64,000 nucleotides of DNA from Thiodiazotropha sp040506705 (GCA_040506705.1 JBEVWG010000019.1:1-64000); one strand, 5' to 3'. Shown: positions 8,907 through 19,303, numbered from the stretch's first letter. Numbers and translations: made by a program. Notes: generated by a model not told the origin, from the sequence alone.

Positions 8907-9200
8907 GTGTTTGAAGGTCTCAAAAGTTTCTTGGAGACGAGCAGTCGCCGTTTCGTAAAAAGACAGTCTGGCCTGGAAGACGGTCAATTGCACCATGAAT
9001 CAGTGGAATATGCTCATGGCTACTGCGAGAATGGTCAACTACATATCAACAATAATTTGGACGAGAATGCGATCAGACACTATGCGATTGGCAGGTGTAT
9101 CTGGCTGTTTGCTGACACCCCGCGAGGCGCTCGCACCAATACGACTAGTTATAACCTGCTCTAAACCGCCAAGTCCAACTGAATTTAGCCTAATGACTCT
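8907..9200 (+). pseudogene. IS66 transposase C-terminal remnant
   Basis: The 85-residue frame ends with ENGQLHINNNLDENAIRHYA followed by GRCIWLFADTPRGA, the conserved C-terminal block of IS66-type transposases (usually NNLAENAIRPFVIGRKNWLFSDTPKGA). After its stop at 9164 the decayed family sequence continues in another frame (TAKSN, then stop codons where Gly and Glu are expected, near 9166-9200), showing both a frameshift and nonsense changes. No terminal repeats were found. It is a dead fragment marking past insertion. Confidence 0.75.
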
Positions 9201-9799
9201 TGAAATATTTACTGAAGTATATACTCAGTAGACCTCAGTGAGAAGCTTATCGCTTTACAGCCTGGAACATGAAGCTTGAATTAAGCAATAATGCTGATTT
9301 TGGACGCTTAATTTTGTTTCAATTTCTTAGAGGTAATTCAATTCTCGAGAAATATCCACGTCACTTTAAGCATAAGAAAACACCATGAAACTTTAAATTA
9401 AATGTGTTAACTTATATAATAATTGATTTTTACATAGAGTTAAGTCTTGTTTGCTAATGAGTATTGCTCATTGCTCTTGAAACATAGAATTACATAGAAT
9501 GGGTTTGCACGGGTTTATTGAGATCAGCGGAAGAACTTTTAAATCATTCTCGGTAGTAGAACGTAATAATATAATTGCGCTCGACACTTTACCTCCCCAA
9601 TACTCTCAAGTCCTATTATCACCGGCATCGTATTGGCCAGCACTATCTATTACTGTGCTATAGGTATGACCGAAAAAGACCTTTGTTAAAATACCAATAT
9701 GATATTCGACAGTTCTTTTTCTGCATTGAATTACAATAAGCTCTTTAGTTAGACCTACTATATTGAGTAAGAAAGAGGCTCTCTTTATAACTAGTCTCT
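9201..9799. other. AT-rich stretch without a recognised gene
   Basis: I see no supported gene, RNA or repeat here. It is AT-rich, has stops in all frames at short intervals and leads into the SGNH/MBOAT pair, whose promoter must lie in it. Confidence 0.5.
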
Positions 9800-10870
9800 A
9801 TGATTGTTAAACCTTGGATGTACCACATGACTTACGCAGTCCGTCTTTTGTTTGTCGCTAGTATTCTGTTATTTAGTGGCGAGATAGTGACAAGAATACT
9901 CATAAGTTCACCAGCAACCTCCATGTCCGATCCTGAAATTGGCTGGATATATAAACCATATTCTAAGATCTTTCATACCCGTGAAGGATGGGCAGTGAAT
10001 GAGACAAACTCGATGGGGTTCAATGATAGAGAGATCGTTGTATCTCATGATAAAAAAGAAGTGTTGGTTCTTGGTGATTCGTTTACCGAGGCGCTACAAG
10101 TTAAACAAGCAAATAATTTCACCTCCCTTGTTGAGCAAACTATTCCATGTGTAGATGTAATTAATGCAGGGAGGTCAGGATTATCTCCAGTGCAGTACGA
10201 TACTGTGAGCAAACGTTTTTTTAAAGCAGCACCGATCAGTCAGGTGATCGTAGTGCTTAATTACAGCGACATGCATGACATACTCAGCACCAATGCCACA
10301 ATTATCAGGGATCAAGATGGTGAAATCATTGACATCGAATTACACGAACGCCAAATTACTAGGTTAAGGCAAGCACTTGACACTATATTCTCTAACTCTG
10401 CACTTGCAAGCTACCTTAAGGATCGCGTTCGTATGGGTATGCGTAGAAAAACCAAGGTAAACACCGACAATGTTAAAATCGGCGCAGAAAAAGATGAAAT
10501 AGCAAAGCTTAAAGAAATTTTAAACTTCATGTTTACTAGGATAAACAAAAGGGCTCCGTTAGGTGTCGTCTATATTCCTAGTTTGAAGTACATGCCTAAT
10601 CGTGAAATCCGTCATGATTCACAATCCGCTTTATTTGAAAGAATAATTAAAGAAATTACTGAGATGAATAACATCCCCTATCGATCCACAATGAAGCAGA
10701 TGGAATTAAGTTACAAAGAAAACTCCCGTCCACCAGTAGGCTTTTCAAATAACAATATTGCATATGGACATTTGAATGAGCATGGTCATGAAAGCGTTAA
10801 ATCTGTTCTTGTGCAGTTAATTGGGAAGAAGTGCAGTTCTGCGCTCATGCTATCTGGAATATCACACTAA
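9800..10870 (+). CDS. membrane-anchored SGNH/GDSL hydrolase-like protein
   Basis: A 356-residue protein with one N-terminal membrane segment (residues about 10-30) and an SGNH-hydrolase domain outside the membrane. The nucleophile block is VLVLGDSFTEALQ near residue 95, an Asn-Ala-Gly block follows (INAGRSGLSP), and the last catalytic block is HLNEHGH near the C-terminus. It is followed after 2 bp by an MBOAT acyltransferase. Such pairs (AlgJ/AlgX with AlgI, DltD with DltB) move acyl, usually acetyl, groups onto an extracellular or cell-wall polymer, so this protein is the likely periplasmic transfer or esterase partner. The polymer is unknown, as no glycan synthesis genes are nearby. Base composition is AT-rich compared with the flanks. 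Confidence 0.8.
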   Translation: MIVKPWMYHMTYAVRLLFVASILLFSGEIVTRILISSPATSMSDPEIGWIYKPYSKIFHTREGWAVNETNSMGFNDREIVVSHDKKEVLVLGDSFTEALQVKQANNFTSLVEQTIPCVDVINAGRSGLSPVQYDTVSKRFFKAAPISQVIVVLNYSDMHDILSTNATIIRDQDGEIIDIELHERQITRLRQALDTIFSNSALASYLKDRVRMGMRRKTKVNTDNVKIGAEKDEIAKLKEILNFMFTRINKRAPLGVVYIPSLKYMPNREIRHDSQSALFERIIKEITEMNNIPYRSTMKQMELSYKENSRPPVGFSNNNIAYGHLNEHGHESVKSVLVQLIGKKCSSALMLSGISH

Positions 10871-10872
10871 CT

Positions 10873-12282
10873 ATGATTTTTACCTCTCTTGATTTCTTAA
10901 TATTTTATGCACTATTAATGGTGCTTCTTGTTCTGTTTAAAAATAGCGATTACAGGCAGTCTATTCTATTAATCTCAAGTTATATATTTTATGGCTGGTG
11001 GAATCCTGCTTTCATTTTATTGATTTTAGTTTCCAGTGTACAGGGTTGGTACTTTGGCTTGCTTATTGATCGAAGCAGTGACCAGAGAAAGAAGTCTCTG
11101 TACCTGATTATCAGTCTAGCAATAAGTCTTAGCATGCTTGCTTACTTTAAATATTTTAACTTTATCATACAAACTATTTTTTCTATGGTTGGAGCTCAAT
11201 TGGATGATAATTTTAATATTATTTTACCTGTAGGCATTTCATTTTTTACTTTTCAAACTATGAGCTATGGGATTGATTTAAAGAGAGGAAAAATTAAAGT
11301 TTGTAAGAGCCTTCCTCAGTTTATGTTATTTGTTGCATTTTTCCCTCAGCTTGTAGCTGGGCCTATTGTTAGAGCTTCAGAGTTTTTACCGCAACTTCAC
11401 AAAAAAGTAATAATAACTCGCGAAAACATCCTTTTCGGTCTGCAGCTATTTATCGGGGGGGCAATCCAAAAGGTTTTATTTGCTGACAATTTAAGTAAAT
11501 TTGTCGACCCCGTTTTCTCCACGCCTGAATTGTATTCAGCAGGAACACTATGGTTGGCTGCCGTTGCATATGCCGTTCAAATATTTTGTGACTTTTCCGG
11601 TTATTCACTTATGGCGATTGGTGTTGCGCGTACACTAGGTTTCCATTTACCAAAAAATTTCGATATGCCGTATGTGGCGAGATCAATTACAGATTTTTGG
11701 CGTCGCTGGCACATTACATTGTCATTTTGGCTCAGGGATTACTTGTATGTATCACTTGGTGGAAATCGTATAAGTACAATTCGTACATATGTGAATTTAT
11801 TGATCACAATGCTTCTGGGTGGCCTATGGCATGGATCTAGTTGGAACTTCGTTTTGTGGGGAATGCTACACGGTCTAGCTCTGGCAAGTCACAAAATGTG
11901 GATATTGCTAACAATGAATGTGAGTGATCGTATAAAAGAACACTATTTTTATAAAGTCTTCGCCTGGGGTCTTACCTGCATTTTTTTATTGTTGACCTGG
12001 ATTCCATTTCGCTGCAGAGACTTTGACCAAACAATAAGCTACTTAAAGGGATTAATGGGTAATACATCTGGCATCGAATGGATGAATCCTTTAGTGCTTA
12101 CAGTATTGAGTTTTGTTGTGCTTTGGCATCTCTTGTATCTACTTAGTGTCTCTTATTATACAAAGTATCCAGTGCAAAGAGTTGAGACGATACAATCACA
12201 AATCATATTGGGGGGCGTACTTCTGGCTTTCGCCATGTTTGCACCGTTAAACACCTCACCCTTTATCTATTTTCAATTTTAG
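10873..12282 (+). CDS. MBOAT family O-acyltransferase (AlgI/DltB-like)
   Basis: A 469-residue polytopic inner-membrane protein with about 10 hydrophobic segments. It carries the MBOAT signature RRWHITLSFWLRDYLY near residue 280 and the invariant catalytic His in GLWHGSSWNF near residue 318. Family members pass an acyl group from the cytoplasm across the membrane to an SGNH partner. The start at 10873 lies 2 bp after the stop of the SGNH gene, so they are translated together; an earlier in-frame ATG at 10831 lies inside the partner gene. The two genes form an isolated acylation module in an AT-rich stretch, which suggests transfer. Confidence 0.92.
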   Translation: MIFTSLDFLIFYALLMVLLVLFKNSDYRQSILLISSYIFYGWWNPAFILLILVSSVQGWYFGLLIDRSSDQRKKSLYLIISLAISLSMLAYFKYFNFIIQTIFSMVGAQLDDNFNIILPVGISFFTFQTMSYGIDLKRGKIKVCKSLPQFMLFVAFFPQLVAGPIVRASEFLPQLHKKVIITRENILFGLQLFIGGAIQKVLFADNLSKFVDPVFSTPELYSAGTLWLAAVAYAVQIFCDFSGYSLMAIGVARTLGFHLPKNFDMPYVARSITDFWRRWHITLSFWLRDYLYVSLGGNRISTIRTYVNLLITMLLGGLWHGSSWNFVLWGMLHGLALASHKMWILLTMNVSDRIKEHYFYKVFAWGLTCIFLLLTWIPFRCRDFDQTISYLKGLMGNTSGIEWMNPLVLTVLSFVVLWHLLYLLSVSYYTKYPVQRVETIQSQIILGGVLLAFAMFAPLNTSPFIYFQF

Positions 12283-12387
12283 TACAATAATACTGTCATG
12301 AGAAAGCATGAGGAGAATAACCGCAACACCCCTACCTATCAAAACAGAATCTATGTTTTTTGTCGTTATGATTAAGTCATGTTTTGT

Positions 12388-14202
12388 TCACTGATTCCTT
12401 AAATAGGCCTTCCAGCCTCTAAGCTCGGTTATCTCTTCTGCTTCTGATATTGCATAAGGCTCACATATAAAGCCACTGGCAACTGATCCGTCTGACAATC
12501 TCACCTTGCCAATACCCAGAGGTGCAGGAACCCCATCCACAAAGCTGCCAAACTGGCTGGACGGCATGGACCAGACTTCAACCTCAATAGCCTCACCATG
12601 TTGCTCATCCAATATCAATCCAGGACGTTTTGGTGGTCCACCTGCCAACGCATACATCCTGTAAACAGGTGCAGTTTTGGTTTTTGATTTCAGGGTTGAA
12701 CCACGCTCGGTCAGTTGCCAATTAAGAGGAAGACCATGCAGATGAGCACCACAAACCACAACATCAATGCTATCTATGCAACCCACTTCATCTATCTTAG
12801 AAGAGTCAATATCAAACTCTGACGCGCCAACCTTCAAACCACAACTTTTATGCAACCGATTGGCAATCGATAGTAGTGCCCGGTCAGCGAATGCAGACCC
12901 TACCAGGGTAATACCAAAGGGTATACCATCAGATGTTATCTGAGTTGGAACGGCAATAGATGATAAATCCAATAGATTCATGAAATTGGTGTAGTAACCA
13001 AGCTGACTGTTCCGCAGGATGGGTTCATCCAACATCTGCTCTATTGTAAAACAGGTACCTGCTGTGGGGGTAAGCAGGCAATCAACACCTGCCAATTGCT
13101 TATCACAGATCTTTTTTAATGCATTCAGACGATATTGAGCCTTAAACAGATCTGTTGCCTTGAGTGATCTGCCTGGGGCAATAATCTCCCTAACCACAGG
13201 GAAGATCGACTCTGGACTCTCATCAATAAGGGGCTGTGTAGCGATATACCGCTCTGCCACCCATGGTCCTTCATAGAGTAACTTTGCCGCTTCATCAAAG
13301 GGTTGATAGTCTAACTCCACAAACTCAACCCCATGCTTTGTAAGCTGCTCAAGGGTTGTTTGGTATGCCTGTTGGTAAACAGGATCATTGAAGAAGTTCA
13401 ACTGCTTGTCGGGTATGACCCCTACTTTTATACTCCCTCTCCTCTCTCCAAAGCTGCGTTTCTGGTTGTGAAAGGGGTTGCTGCGACTGTAGGCATCTTC
13501 AGGGTCATAACCTTCTGCCATTGAGAGCACCAGATTCGCATCAACAGTGTCATAGGCAAAGATTGTTATACAGTCCAGACTTTTACAAGCAGGAACCAAA
13601 CCATTGGCTGAGAGTAACCCCCTTGTTGGTTTGAGACCGATAAGGTTATTGAAACATGCAGGAACCCGCCCTGAACCTGCGGTATCTGTACCTAGACTGA
13701 AACTGGCCAAACCCAATGCAACTGCAACAGCTGACCCAGAACTGGAACCACCGCTGATATACTCTGGATTAAAGGCATTTTTACACGCTCCCCAGGGGGA
13801 GCGAGTGCCGTTTAAACCGGTTGCAAACTGATCCAGGTTTGTTTTTCCCACAGGCACGGCCCCAGCCTCTATTAAACGATCAACAACTGTTGCTGATGCT
13901 TCAGGTGTATAGGCAAATGCCTCACAGGCCGCTGTGGTAGGTATAGACTCCAGGTCAATATTATCTTTGATTGCGAATGGAATACCCCAAAGAGGTGACT
14001 CATTCGGGTTCATCTGTTGCAACCTATGTAGGTATCTACTCTGCTCTTCATCACTCAGAAGATGAATCCAGATATTATGATCTGTGTATTTCTCTGCGCG
14101 CTTACGTATATCAGACAGCACCTGCTGAGGTGTCAATAAGCCCTCTGTGTAGGCTGAACGTAATGAAGCAATGGTCATATTGTATGGAAATTGTGTTCTC
14201 AT
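12388..14202 (-). CDS. atzF: allophanate hydrolase
   Basis: Allophanate hydrolase splits allophanate to two ammonium and two CO2 in the cytoplasm, the last step of this operon's pathway. The 604-residue product has the amidase-signature domain: catalytic Lys in FAIKDNID (near residue 78), Gly/Ser-rich loop ISGGSSSGSA and nucleophile Ser in DTAGSGR (near 177). A C-terminal domain of about 130 residues (VVCGAHLHGLPL onward) is the usual AtzF tail. It starts 6 bp after the carboxylase stop and is the last gene of the operon. In the guanidine route allophanate comes from carboxyguanidine deimination rather than from urea; see the riboswitch entry. Confidence 0.95.
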   Translation of the reverse strand: MRTQFPYNMTIASLRSAYTEGLLTPQQVLSDIRKRAEKYTDHNIWIHLLSDEEQSRYLHRLQQMNPNESPLWGIPFAIKDNIDLESIPTTAACEAFAYTPEASATVVDRLIEAGAVPVGKTNLDQFATGLNGTRSPWGACKNAFNPEYISGGSSSGSAVAVALGLASFSLGTDTAGSGRVPACFNNLIGLKPTRGLLSANGLVPACKSLDCITIFAYDTVDANLVLSMAEGYDPEDAYSRSNPFHNQKRSFGERRGSIKVGVIPDKQLNFFNDPVYQQAYQTTLEQLTKHGVEFVELDYQPFDEAAKLLYEGPWVAERYIATQPLIDESPESIFPVVREIIAPGRSLKATDLFKAQYRLNALKKICDKQLAGVDCLLTPTAGTCFTIEQMLDEPILRNSQLGYYTNFMNLLDLSSIAVPTQITSDGIPFGITLVGSAFADRALLSIANRLHKSCGLKVGASEFDIDSSKIDEVGCIDSIDVVVCGAHLHGLPLNWQLTERGSTLKSKTKTAPVYRMYALAGGPPKRPGLILDEQHGEAIEVEVWSMPSSQFGSFVDGVPAPLGIGKVRLSDGSVASGFICEPYAISEAEEITELRGWKAYLRNQ

Positions 14203-14208
14203 CCTGCT

Positions 14209-17200
14209 TCAGACCTCTTCTAGTACAACAAGCGCCTGCCCTGCGCCGACTCGCTGCCCATTTTCCAGAAGTAGATGGGTAACTCTACTCTCCACCAAAG
14301 CATAAACAGGAATCTCCATCTTCATTGATTCCAATATCATCAGGCACTCTCCTGCTTTGACTTGCTGACCAACCTCTACCTCTGTCTGCCAGACACTTCC
14401 GGTGATGGGACTATCTATCACCAGACTCTCTTCTGGCCAGTCCCTTTCGGTGAGCTGTTCATCATCTTCAATCGTCTCATAATTGAATTGCCCATTTGCA
14501 TGCCAGTTCTTCAATTCATTATTGAAGGCTTGCTCTCTTTGCGTGCGAAAGGAGTCGATCTCTGTGTCGTGCTCTTTGAGAAAATCTTCATACTCCGACA
14601 GGCTAAAACTGCTCTCCTCAATTTTTATTGGATATCTCCCTTGAGGAAAATCCTTGCGTATTCGGGTCAGTTGATCATGAGTCACCTCATAAAATTTAAT
14701 CTGATCGAAGAACCTCAACAACCAGGGTTTATTGAATACCTCTGTCTGGCGATATCGATTCCACATCTGTAACGTCCTGCCCACAAACTGATATCCTCCC
14801 GGCCCCTCCATGCCATAGACACAGAGATATGAGCCACCGATACCGACTGAATTTTCAGCCGTCCAGGTGCGAGCAGGATTATATTTTGTTGTTACCAATC
14901 GATGCCGGGGATCAATAGGGGTGGCAACGGGTGCACCCAGGTAGACATCTCCCAAACCCATAACCAGGTAGGAAGCATCGAATACGATCTGTTTAACCTC
15001 ATCTATCCCTTTCAACCCATTGATGCGTCGTATGAACTCAAGATTACTTGGACACCAGGGTGCATTTTTTCGAACCGATTGCTCATACTTTTCGATCGCC
15101 AATTGGCAAGCCTGGTCATCCCAGGAGAGGGGTATGTGAACAACTCTTGAAGGCACTTGGAGTTCATCTATCTGGCTAATGAGTGCCTTCTCACCAGCCT
15201 TGAGATGTCTCAGGAGTGCTTTGTAACTGAGAACCTGACTATCGTAGTGAACCTGAAGGGAGCGTATACCCGGAGTCAGTTCTTGCAGACCCTCCAATTG
15301 GTTTTTTTGCAACCACTGCATCAAGGCATGAGCACGAAAACGCAGTGCAATATCCAATACCTGATTACCATATTCCACTAACATGAAGTGATCGCCTGAT
15401 GCTCTGTAGACCACATCAACACCATAATCTGCTCTATCCAGCCGATCCAGAATGGGGGTTTTGATCTCTGCTGATTCGTATTCGTTTGGTTGAGGCTGTA
15501 ATTGTTTGATAGATGATATCTGCTGCTGCTCAAGGGCAACTGCTGTTTCCAGACTTACTGAAACAAACCTGACCTTATCACCTGCCCGCAACTGTCCCAA
15601 CTTCCAGAGATCAGCCTGAATAACCGTCGCAGGACAGACAAAGCCACCGAGAGATGGACCATCTGGGCCCAGTATCACCGGCATGTCTCCTGTGAAATCT
15701 ACGGTTCCGAATGCATAGGCGTTATCATGAATATTGGATGGATGTAACCCGGCCTCTCCACCATCCTTACGGGCCCACTCTGGTTTTGGCCCGATCAAAC
15801 GAATGCCTGTACGGCTGGAGTTGTAGTGCACTTCCCACTGATGTAAAAAAAAGGATTCAATATCCGCTTCTGTGAAAAAGTCTGGCGCACCATGCGGACC
15901 GTAGACCACACGAAGCTCCCAGTTATGAACTATTTTTGGTCTGACCTCTTCGTCTAGAGTGTCTACTGACGTCAGTGTCTTGGAATCAGGTAATTTAAGA
16001 ACATCCCCTGCTCGCAACCCACGACCATTGTGACCGCCAAACTGACCCAGTGTAAAAGTTGATTTTGAAGCCAGGTATTCAGGGCATACAACTCCTCCCT
16101 GAATTGCCAGGTAACTTCTTGCACCCTGATTTTTGATGCGTCCTATTTTAAGTGTTTGTCCTGCAAGTAGAGTAACAACAGACCACATCTCGATGGCTTG
16201 CCCTTCAACCTCAGCTTCGATATCTGCACCGGTCAGAGCAATTTGTCTATCACTGCTGAACTTTAAGGTCGGGCCCTGCATAGTGATTTCCAAGCCTGCG
16301 GCCTCTTCATCGTTACCTACAAGCCGGTTTGCCAATTGAAAAGAGTAGTTATCGAATGGCCCGGATGGTGGCACGCCAACATCCCAGTAGCCCTGACGCG
16401 CCGGATAATCCTGTATGGTGGTTTGTGTCCCACCCTGCACCACCTCTATACGAGTCGGTGTATAGCTGAAATCGTTGAGATATCGTGTAGTCACTTCACC
16501 AGCCAACAAGAGCGGATCACAACTTAGTGCTGTCAGATAGTCGAGATTGGTTTCACTACCATATAGGCGGATAGACTTCAGGGTTGAGTTTAATTTAGCA
16601 AAGGCTTTGTCGCGATTATCTGAATGGATGATAACTTTAGCCAACATCGGGTCGAAATAGGGTGGGACTTCGATACCTGATTCAATCCAGTGATCTATTC
16701 TGATATCCCCGTCCTGTGGAAAATAGACATCAGTCAACAATCCTGGGCAGGGTTGAAATTCCCGATAGGGATCTTCTGCATAGATTCTGACCTGAACCGC
16801 ATGTCCATCTGCTGATAAGGTCTCTCTTTTACTATCAAGCTCAATAGACTCACCTGCAGCCAATTTAATCATCCACTCTACCAGGTCGACATGGTAAACC
16901 TCTTCAGTAACGCCATGCTCTACCTGCAGGCGGGTATTGACTTCAAGAAAGTAGAAATCTTCTGTTGCAGCATCGTAGATAAACTCCACTGTGCCTGCAT
17001 TCCGATAGGCTACACTGGATAACAATGATTCAGCAGTTTTATGGAGTTGTTTTCGTGTTGACTCGGCAAGATTTGGTGCAGGACACTCCTCGACAACCTT
17101 CTGATGACGCCGTTGACTTGAACAATCTCGTTCACCTATAGCCAACGCGCCGCCCTTGCCGTCACCAAACACCTGAACCTCTATATGCCTTGCCCTGGCG

Positions 17201-17805
17201 ATGAATTTCTCGATGAAGACGCCGTCATCGGCAAAGTTATTGGCACCGAGTCGTTTCACCGAATCAAAAGCAGCAATCACCTCATCTTGAGCGTGGCACA
17301 GTTGCATACCGATACCGCCACCACCAGCGGTACTCTTGAGCATAACCGGATAGCCAATCTGTTCAGCAGCTTGGAGCGCCTCATCGAGATCCTTTAGAAG
17401 GTCTGTTCCCGGAGTCAGAGGAACAGCCGCTTTTTCGGCCAGTGCTCTGGCTTTATGTTTAAGCCCAAAGGTCTCCATCTGCTCTGGTGTTGGGCCGATA
17501 AATACAATACCCTCAGCTTCGCAACGCCTGACAAATGAAGCATTCTCACTCAGAAAACCATACCCAGGGTGAATCGCTTCAGCGCCACTCTCTTTTGCGA
17601 TGGCTATGATTTTATCGATATCGAGGTAGGTGTCAGACGCCCCCCCTTCCCCCAAACAGTAGGCTTCATCAGCGTGGCGAACATGAAGGCTGTCTGCATC
17701 GCTCTCAGCGTATACAGCCACTGATGAGATGTTCAGTGTTTTCAGTGTACGGATAATTCGTGTAGCAATGGCCCCACGGTTCGCAATGAGAAGTTTGCAA
17801 AACAT
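14209..17805 (-). CDS. urea-carboxylase-family biotin enzyme, likely guanidine carboxylase
   Basis: A 1198-residue biotin-dependent carboxylase. Residues 1-450 are the biotin carboxylase (MFCKLLIANRGAIA, ATP-grasp loop KSTAGGGGIGMQ), the middle carries the two KipA/KipI-like carboxyltransferase parts (for example GVPPSGPFDNYSF near 490), and the end is the biotinyl domain with ESMKME, whose Lys near 1162 takes biotin. The enzyme uses ATP and bicarbonate to carboxylate its substrate. Databases usually call this urea carboxylase; the family is now known to include guanidine carboxylases that work with the two DUF1989 proteins encoded just upstream. The guanidine-I riboswitch in the operon leader favours guanidine here. 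I cannot decide substrate from single residues by eye. Confidence 0.93.
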   Translation of the reverse strand: MFCKLLIANRGAIATRIIRTLKTLNISSVAVYAESDADSLHVRHADEAYCLGEGGASDTYLDIDKIIAIAKESGAEAIHPGYGFLSENASFVRRCEAEGIVFIGPTPEQMETFGLKHKARALAEKAAVPLTPGTDLLKDLDEALQAAEQIGYPVMLKSTAGGGGIGMQLCHAQDEVIAAFDSVKRLGANNFADDGVFIEKFIARARHIEVQVFGDGKGGALAIGERDCSSQRRHQKVVEECPAPNLAESTRKQLHKTAESLLSSVAYRNAGTVEFIYDAATEDFYFLEVNTRLQVEHGVTEEVYHVDLVEWMIKLAAGESIELDSKRETLSADGHAVQVRIYAEDPYREFQPCPGLLTDVYFPQDGDIRIDHWIESGIEVPPYFDPMLAKVIIHSDNRDKAFAKLNSTLKSIRLYGSETNLDYLTALSCDPLLLAGEVTTRYLNDFSYTPTRIEVVQGGTQTTIQDYPARQGYWDVGVPPSGPFDNYSFQLANRLVGNDEEAAGLEITMQGPTLKFSSDRQIALTGADIEAEVEGQAIEMWSVVTLLAGQTLKIGRIKNQGARSYLAIQGGVVCPEYLASKSTFTLGQFGGHNGRGLRAGDVLKLPDSKTLTSVDTLDEEVRPKIVHNWELRVVYGPHGAPDFFTEADIESFFLHQWEVHYNSSRTGIRLIGPKPEWARKDGGEAGLHPSNIHDNAYAFGTVDFTGDMPVILGPDGPSLGGFVCPATVIQADLWKLGQLRAGDKVRFVSVSLETAVALEQQQISSIKQLQPQPNEYESAEIKTPILDRLDRADYGVDVVYRASGDHFMLVEYGNQVLDIALRFRAHALMQWLQKNQLEGLQELTPGIRSLQVHYDSQVLSYKALLRHLKAGEKALISQIDELQVPSRVVHIPLSWDDQACQLAIEKYEQSVRKNAPWCPSNLEFIRRINGLKGIDEVKQIVFDASYLVMGLGDVYLGAPVATPIDPRHRLVTTKYNPARTWTAENSVGIGGSYLCVYGMEGPGGYQFVGRTLQMWNRYRQTEVFNKPWLLRFFDQIKFYEVTHDQLTRIRKDFPQGRYPIKIEESSFSLSEYEDFLKEHDTEIDSFRTQREQAFNNELKNWHANGQFNYETIEDDEQLTERDWPEESLVIDSPITGSVWQTEVEVGQQVKAGECLMILESMKMEIPVYALVESRVTHLLLENGQRVGAGQALVVLEEV

Positions 17806-17917
17806 GCTTACCTTGGCCGGGTCGTCCCGGTAATAAAATCATCAGAGGTCGTCCACTGATGTGTCGAATAATAAATTTAAAAAAGAGAGTTAGTTTTAAA
17901 ACTTGATGTTACTCATA

Positions 17918-18562
17918 CTAGTCAGCAGCCCAGACCAGACACTCGATAGGCGTTGGGTTATATCCATTACAAGGGTTATTCAGCTGTGGACAGTTCGACA
18001 GCAGCACAACCACATCCATTTCAGCGCGAAGTTCAACATATTTACCAGGCGCAGAGATACCATCTTCAAAGGTCAGTCCACCCTCTGGGGTAACGGGTAC
18101 ATTCATAAAGAAATTGATGTTATGCGTGATATCACGTTTACTGATTCCATACTCTGGATGTTCAGCAATCGCCAGCATCCAGCTGTCACGGCAGGCATGC
18201 ATACAACGTTTTTCAAGATCGTATCTGACAGTATTACTCTCTGTCGCGCAGGCGCCACCCAGGGTATCGTGCCGGCCACAGGTATCAGCCACCACTTCCA
18301 ACATGACATTATTCTCATTCGAACGCAGCTTGGAGCCGGTAGTGAGATAGACATTGCCCTGCTCTCTGATTGTATCCATGGCACTGTAACGCTCTGCAGG
18401 GTTATCCGAGCAATAGAACAGAGTATCTGCTGCCTGGTTTCCTTCTAGATCGAGAATGCGGATGGTTTCACCTGCTTTCAGGAGACTTATGTAGTAGTCA
18501 CCCGCTCTGACAACGGCTCTCTCTATTGCCTGCTCAGGCTGTAATTTTGATTCTTTGATCAT
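17918..18562 (-). CDS. urea amidolyase-associated protein 2, likely carboxyguanidine deiminase subunit
   Basis: A 214-residue DUF1989 protein, long labelled urea carboxylase-associated protein 2. Conserved features include AGDYYISLLKAGETIRI, the TCGRHDT Cys/His motif and NCPQLNNPCNGYNPTP near the C-terminus. Work on this family showed that the two paired DUF1989 proteins form a carboxyguanidine deiminase, turning carboxyguanidine into allophanate and ammonium. It starts 3 bp after the paralogue upstream, which fits a two-subunit enzyme. About 110 bp separate it from the carboxylase gene downstream, without a visible terminator. No transport or membrane signature is present, so it is cytoplasmic. 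Confidence 0.9.
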   Translation of the reverse strand: MIKESKLQPEQAIERAVVRAGDYYISLLKAGETIRILDLEGNQAADTLFYCSDNPAERYSAMDTIREQGNVYLTTGSKLRSNENNVMLEVVADTCGRHDTLGGACATESNTVRYDLEKRCMHACRDSWMLAIAEHPEYGISKRDITHNINFFMNVPVTPEGGLTFEDGISAPGKYVELRAEMDVVVLLSNCPQLNNPCNGYNPTPIECLVWAAD

Positions 18563-18565
18563 GAG

Positions 18566-19300
18566 CTATACTCCCAGCCCGATGTGATAGAGCTTGTTGT
18601 TCTGAAAGCCTCTGGCATTTTCAGGTCTGAAAAGCTTGCAGTAGTCATCATCGGTTAGCGGTTGAGCGACACCCAGCTCGATCTGAACATTACTCTCCGG
18701 ATAGTCTTCTGAGATGTTCATCGGATGGGGGCAGGTATGGAGTAGAACAAGAGTGTCCATCTCAAAACGAAGTGTAACCTGATCACCCGCCTGACTGTGG
18801 TCTGACACTAACTCAAGTGAGCCTTCACCATCTACTCTCACCTTACTAAACCAGTTGATGTTGGCAGCGAGATCAGCAGCATTCAGGCCATATTTGGCCA
18901 GTTCCACTAAAAATGCATCATGGCCATTCTGATGCCAATCGTTGCGGTCATTCTGGTAATCCCTGGCGCCCCATTTAGACTCAACGTGACTGGCATGGGA
19001 ATTACCAGATACGGTTTCATGCCAACCAAGCGTGTCATTCACAATAGATGCAAAGATACGTCCCATATCTGAGTAGAGGCAATTCCCTTTGGTTAACTTG
19101 AAAGTGTGCTGACACTTCAAGGTATCTGGGGCATTGTATCGTTCAAGCAGATTTTCAGGGTTATAAAATAGCATTCCAACATTTGCACCACCTTTCAGGT
19201 CAGTTATTCGCATTATGCTGCCGCGACGCACGCGAAGTGACCAGTGGGCAGCCGTTGGAATTTCTGTTTGATAGTCAATAGAACTGATTATCTCGTTCAT
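18566..19300 (-). CDS. urea amidolyase-associated protein 1, likely carboxyguanidine deiminase subunit
   Basis: A 244-residue DUF1989 protein, paralogue of the next gene and long labelled urea carboxylase-associated protein 1. It shows the family pattern SLRVRRGSIMRITDLKGGAN at the start, DTLGWHETVSG in the middle and LLHTCPHPMN near the end. Together the two are expected to hydrolyse carboxyguanidine to allophanate, linking the carboxylase to AtzF. It follows the ABC ATPase gene by 3 bp and precedes the partner by 3 bp, so the four genes are tightly co-translated. The assignment to guanidine rests on family knowledge and the riboswitch, not on residues I can test here. Confidence 0.9.
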   Translation of the reverse strand: MNEIISSIDYQTEIPTAAHWSLRVRRGSIMRITDLKGGANVGMLFYNPENLLERYNAPDTLKCQHTFKLTKGNCLYSDMGRIFASIVNDTLGWHETVSGNSHASHVESKWGARDYQNDRNDWHQNGHDAFLVELAKYGLNAADLAANINWFSKVRVDGEGSLELVSDHSQAGDQVTLRFEMDTLVLLHTCPHPMNISEDYPESNVQIELGVAQPLTDDDYCKLFRPENARGFQNNKLYHIGLGV

Positions 19301-19303
19301 TTC

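Noticed and set aside
14209..17805. Pyruvate or acetyl-CoA carboxylase
   Set aside because: The KipA/KipI-like middle and the C-terminal biotin domain with the neighbours fit the urea/guanidine carboxylase family.
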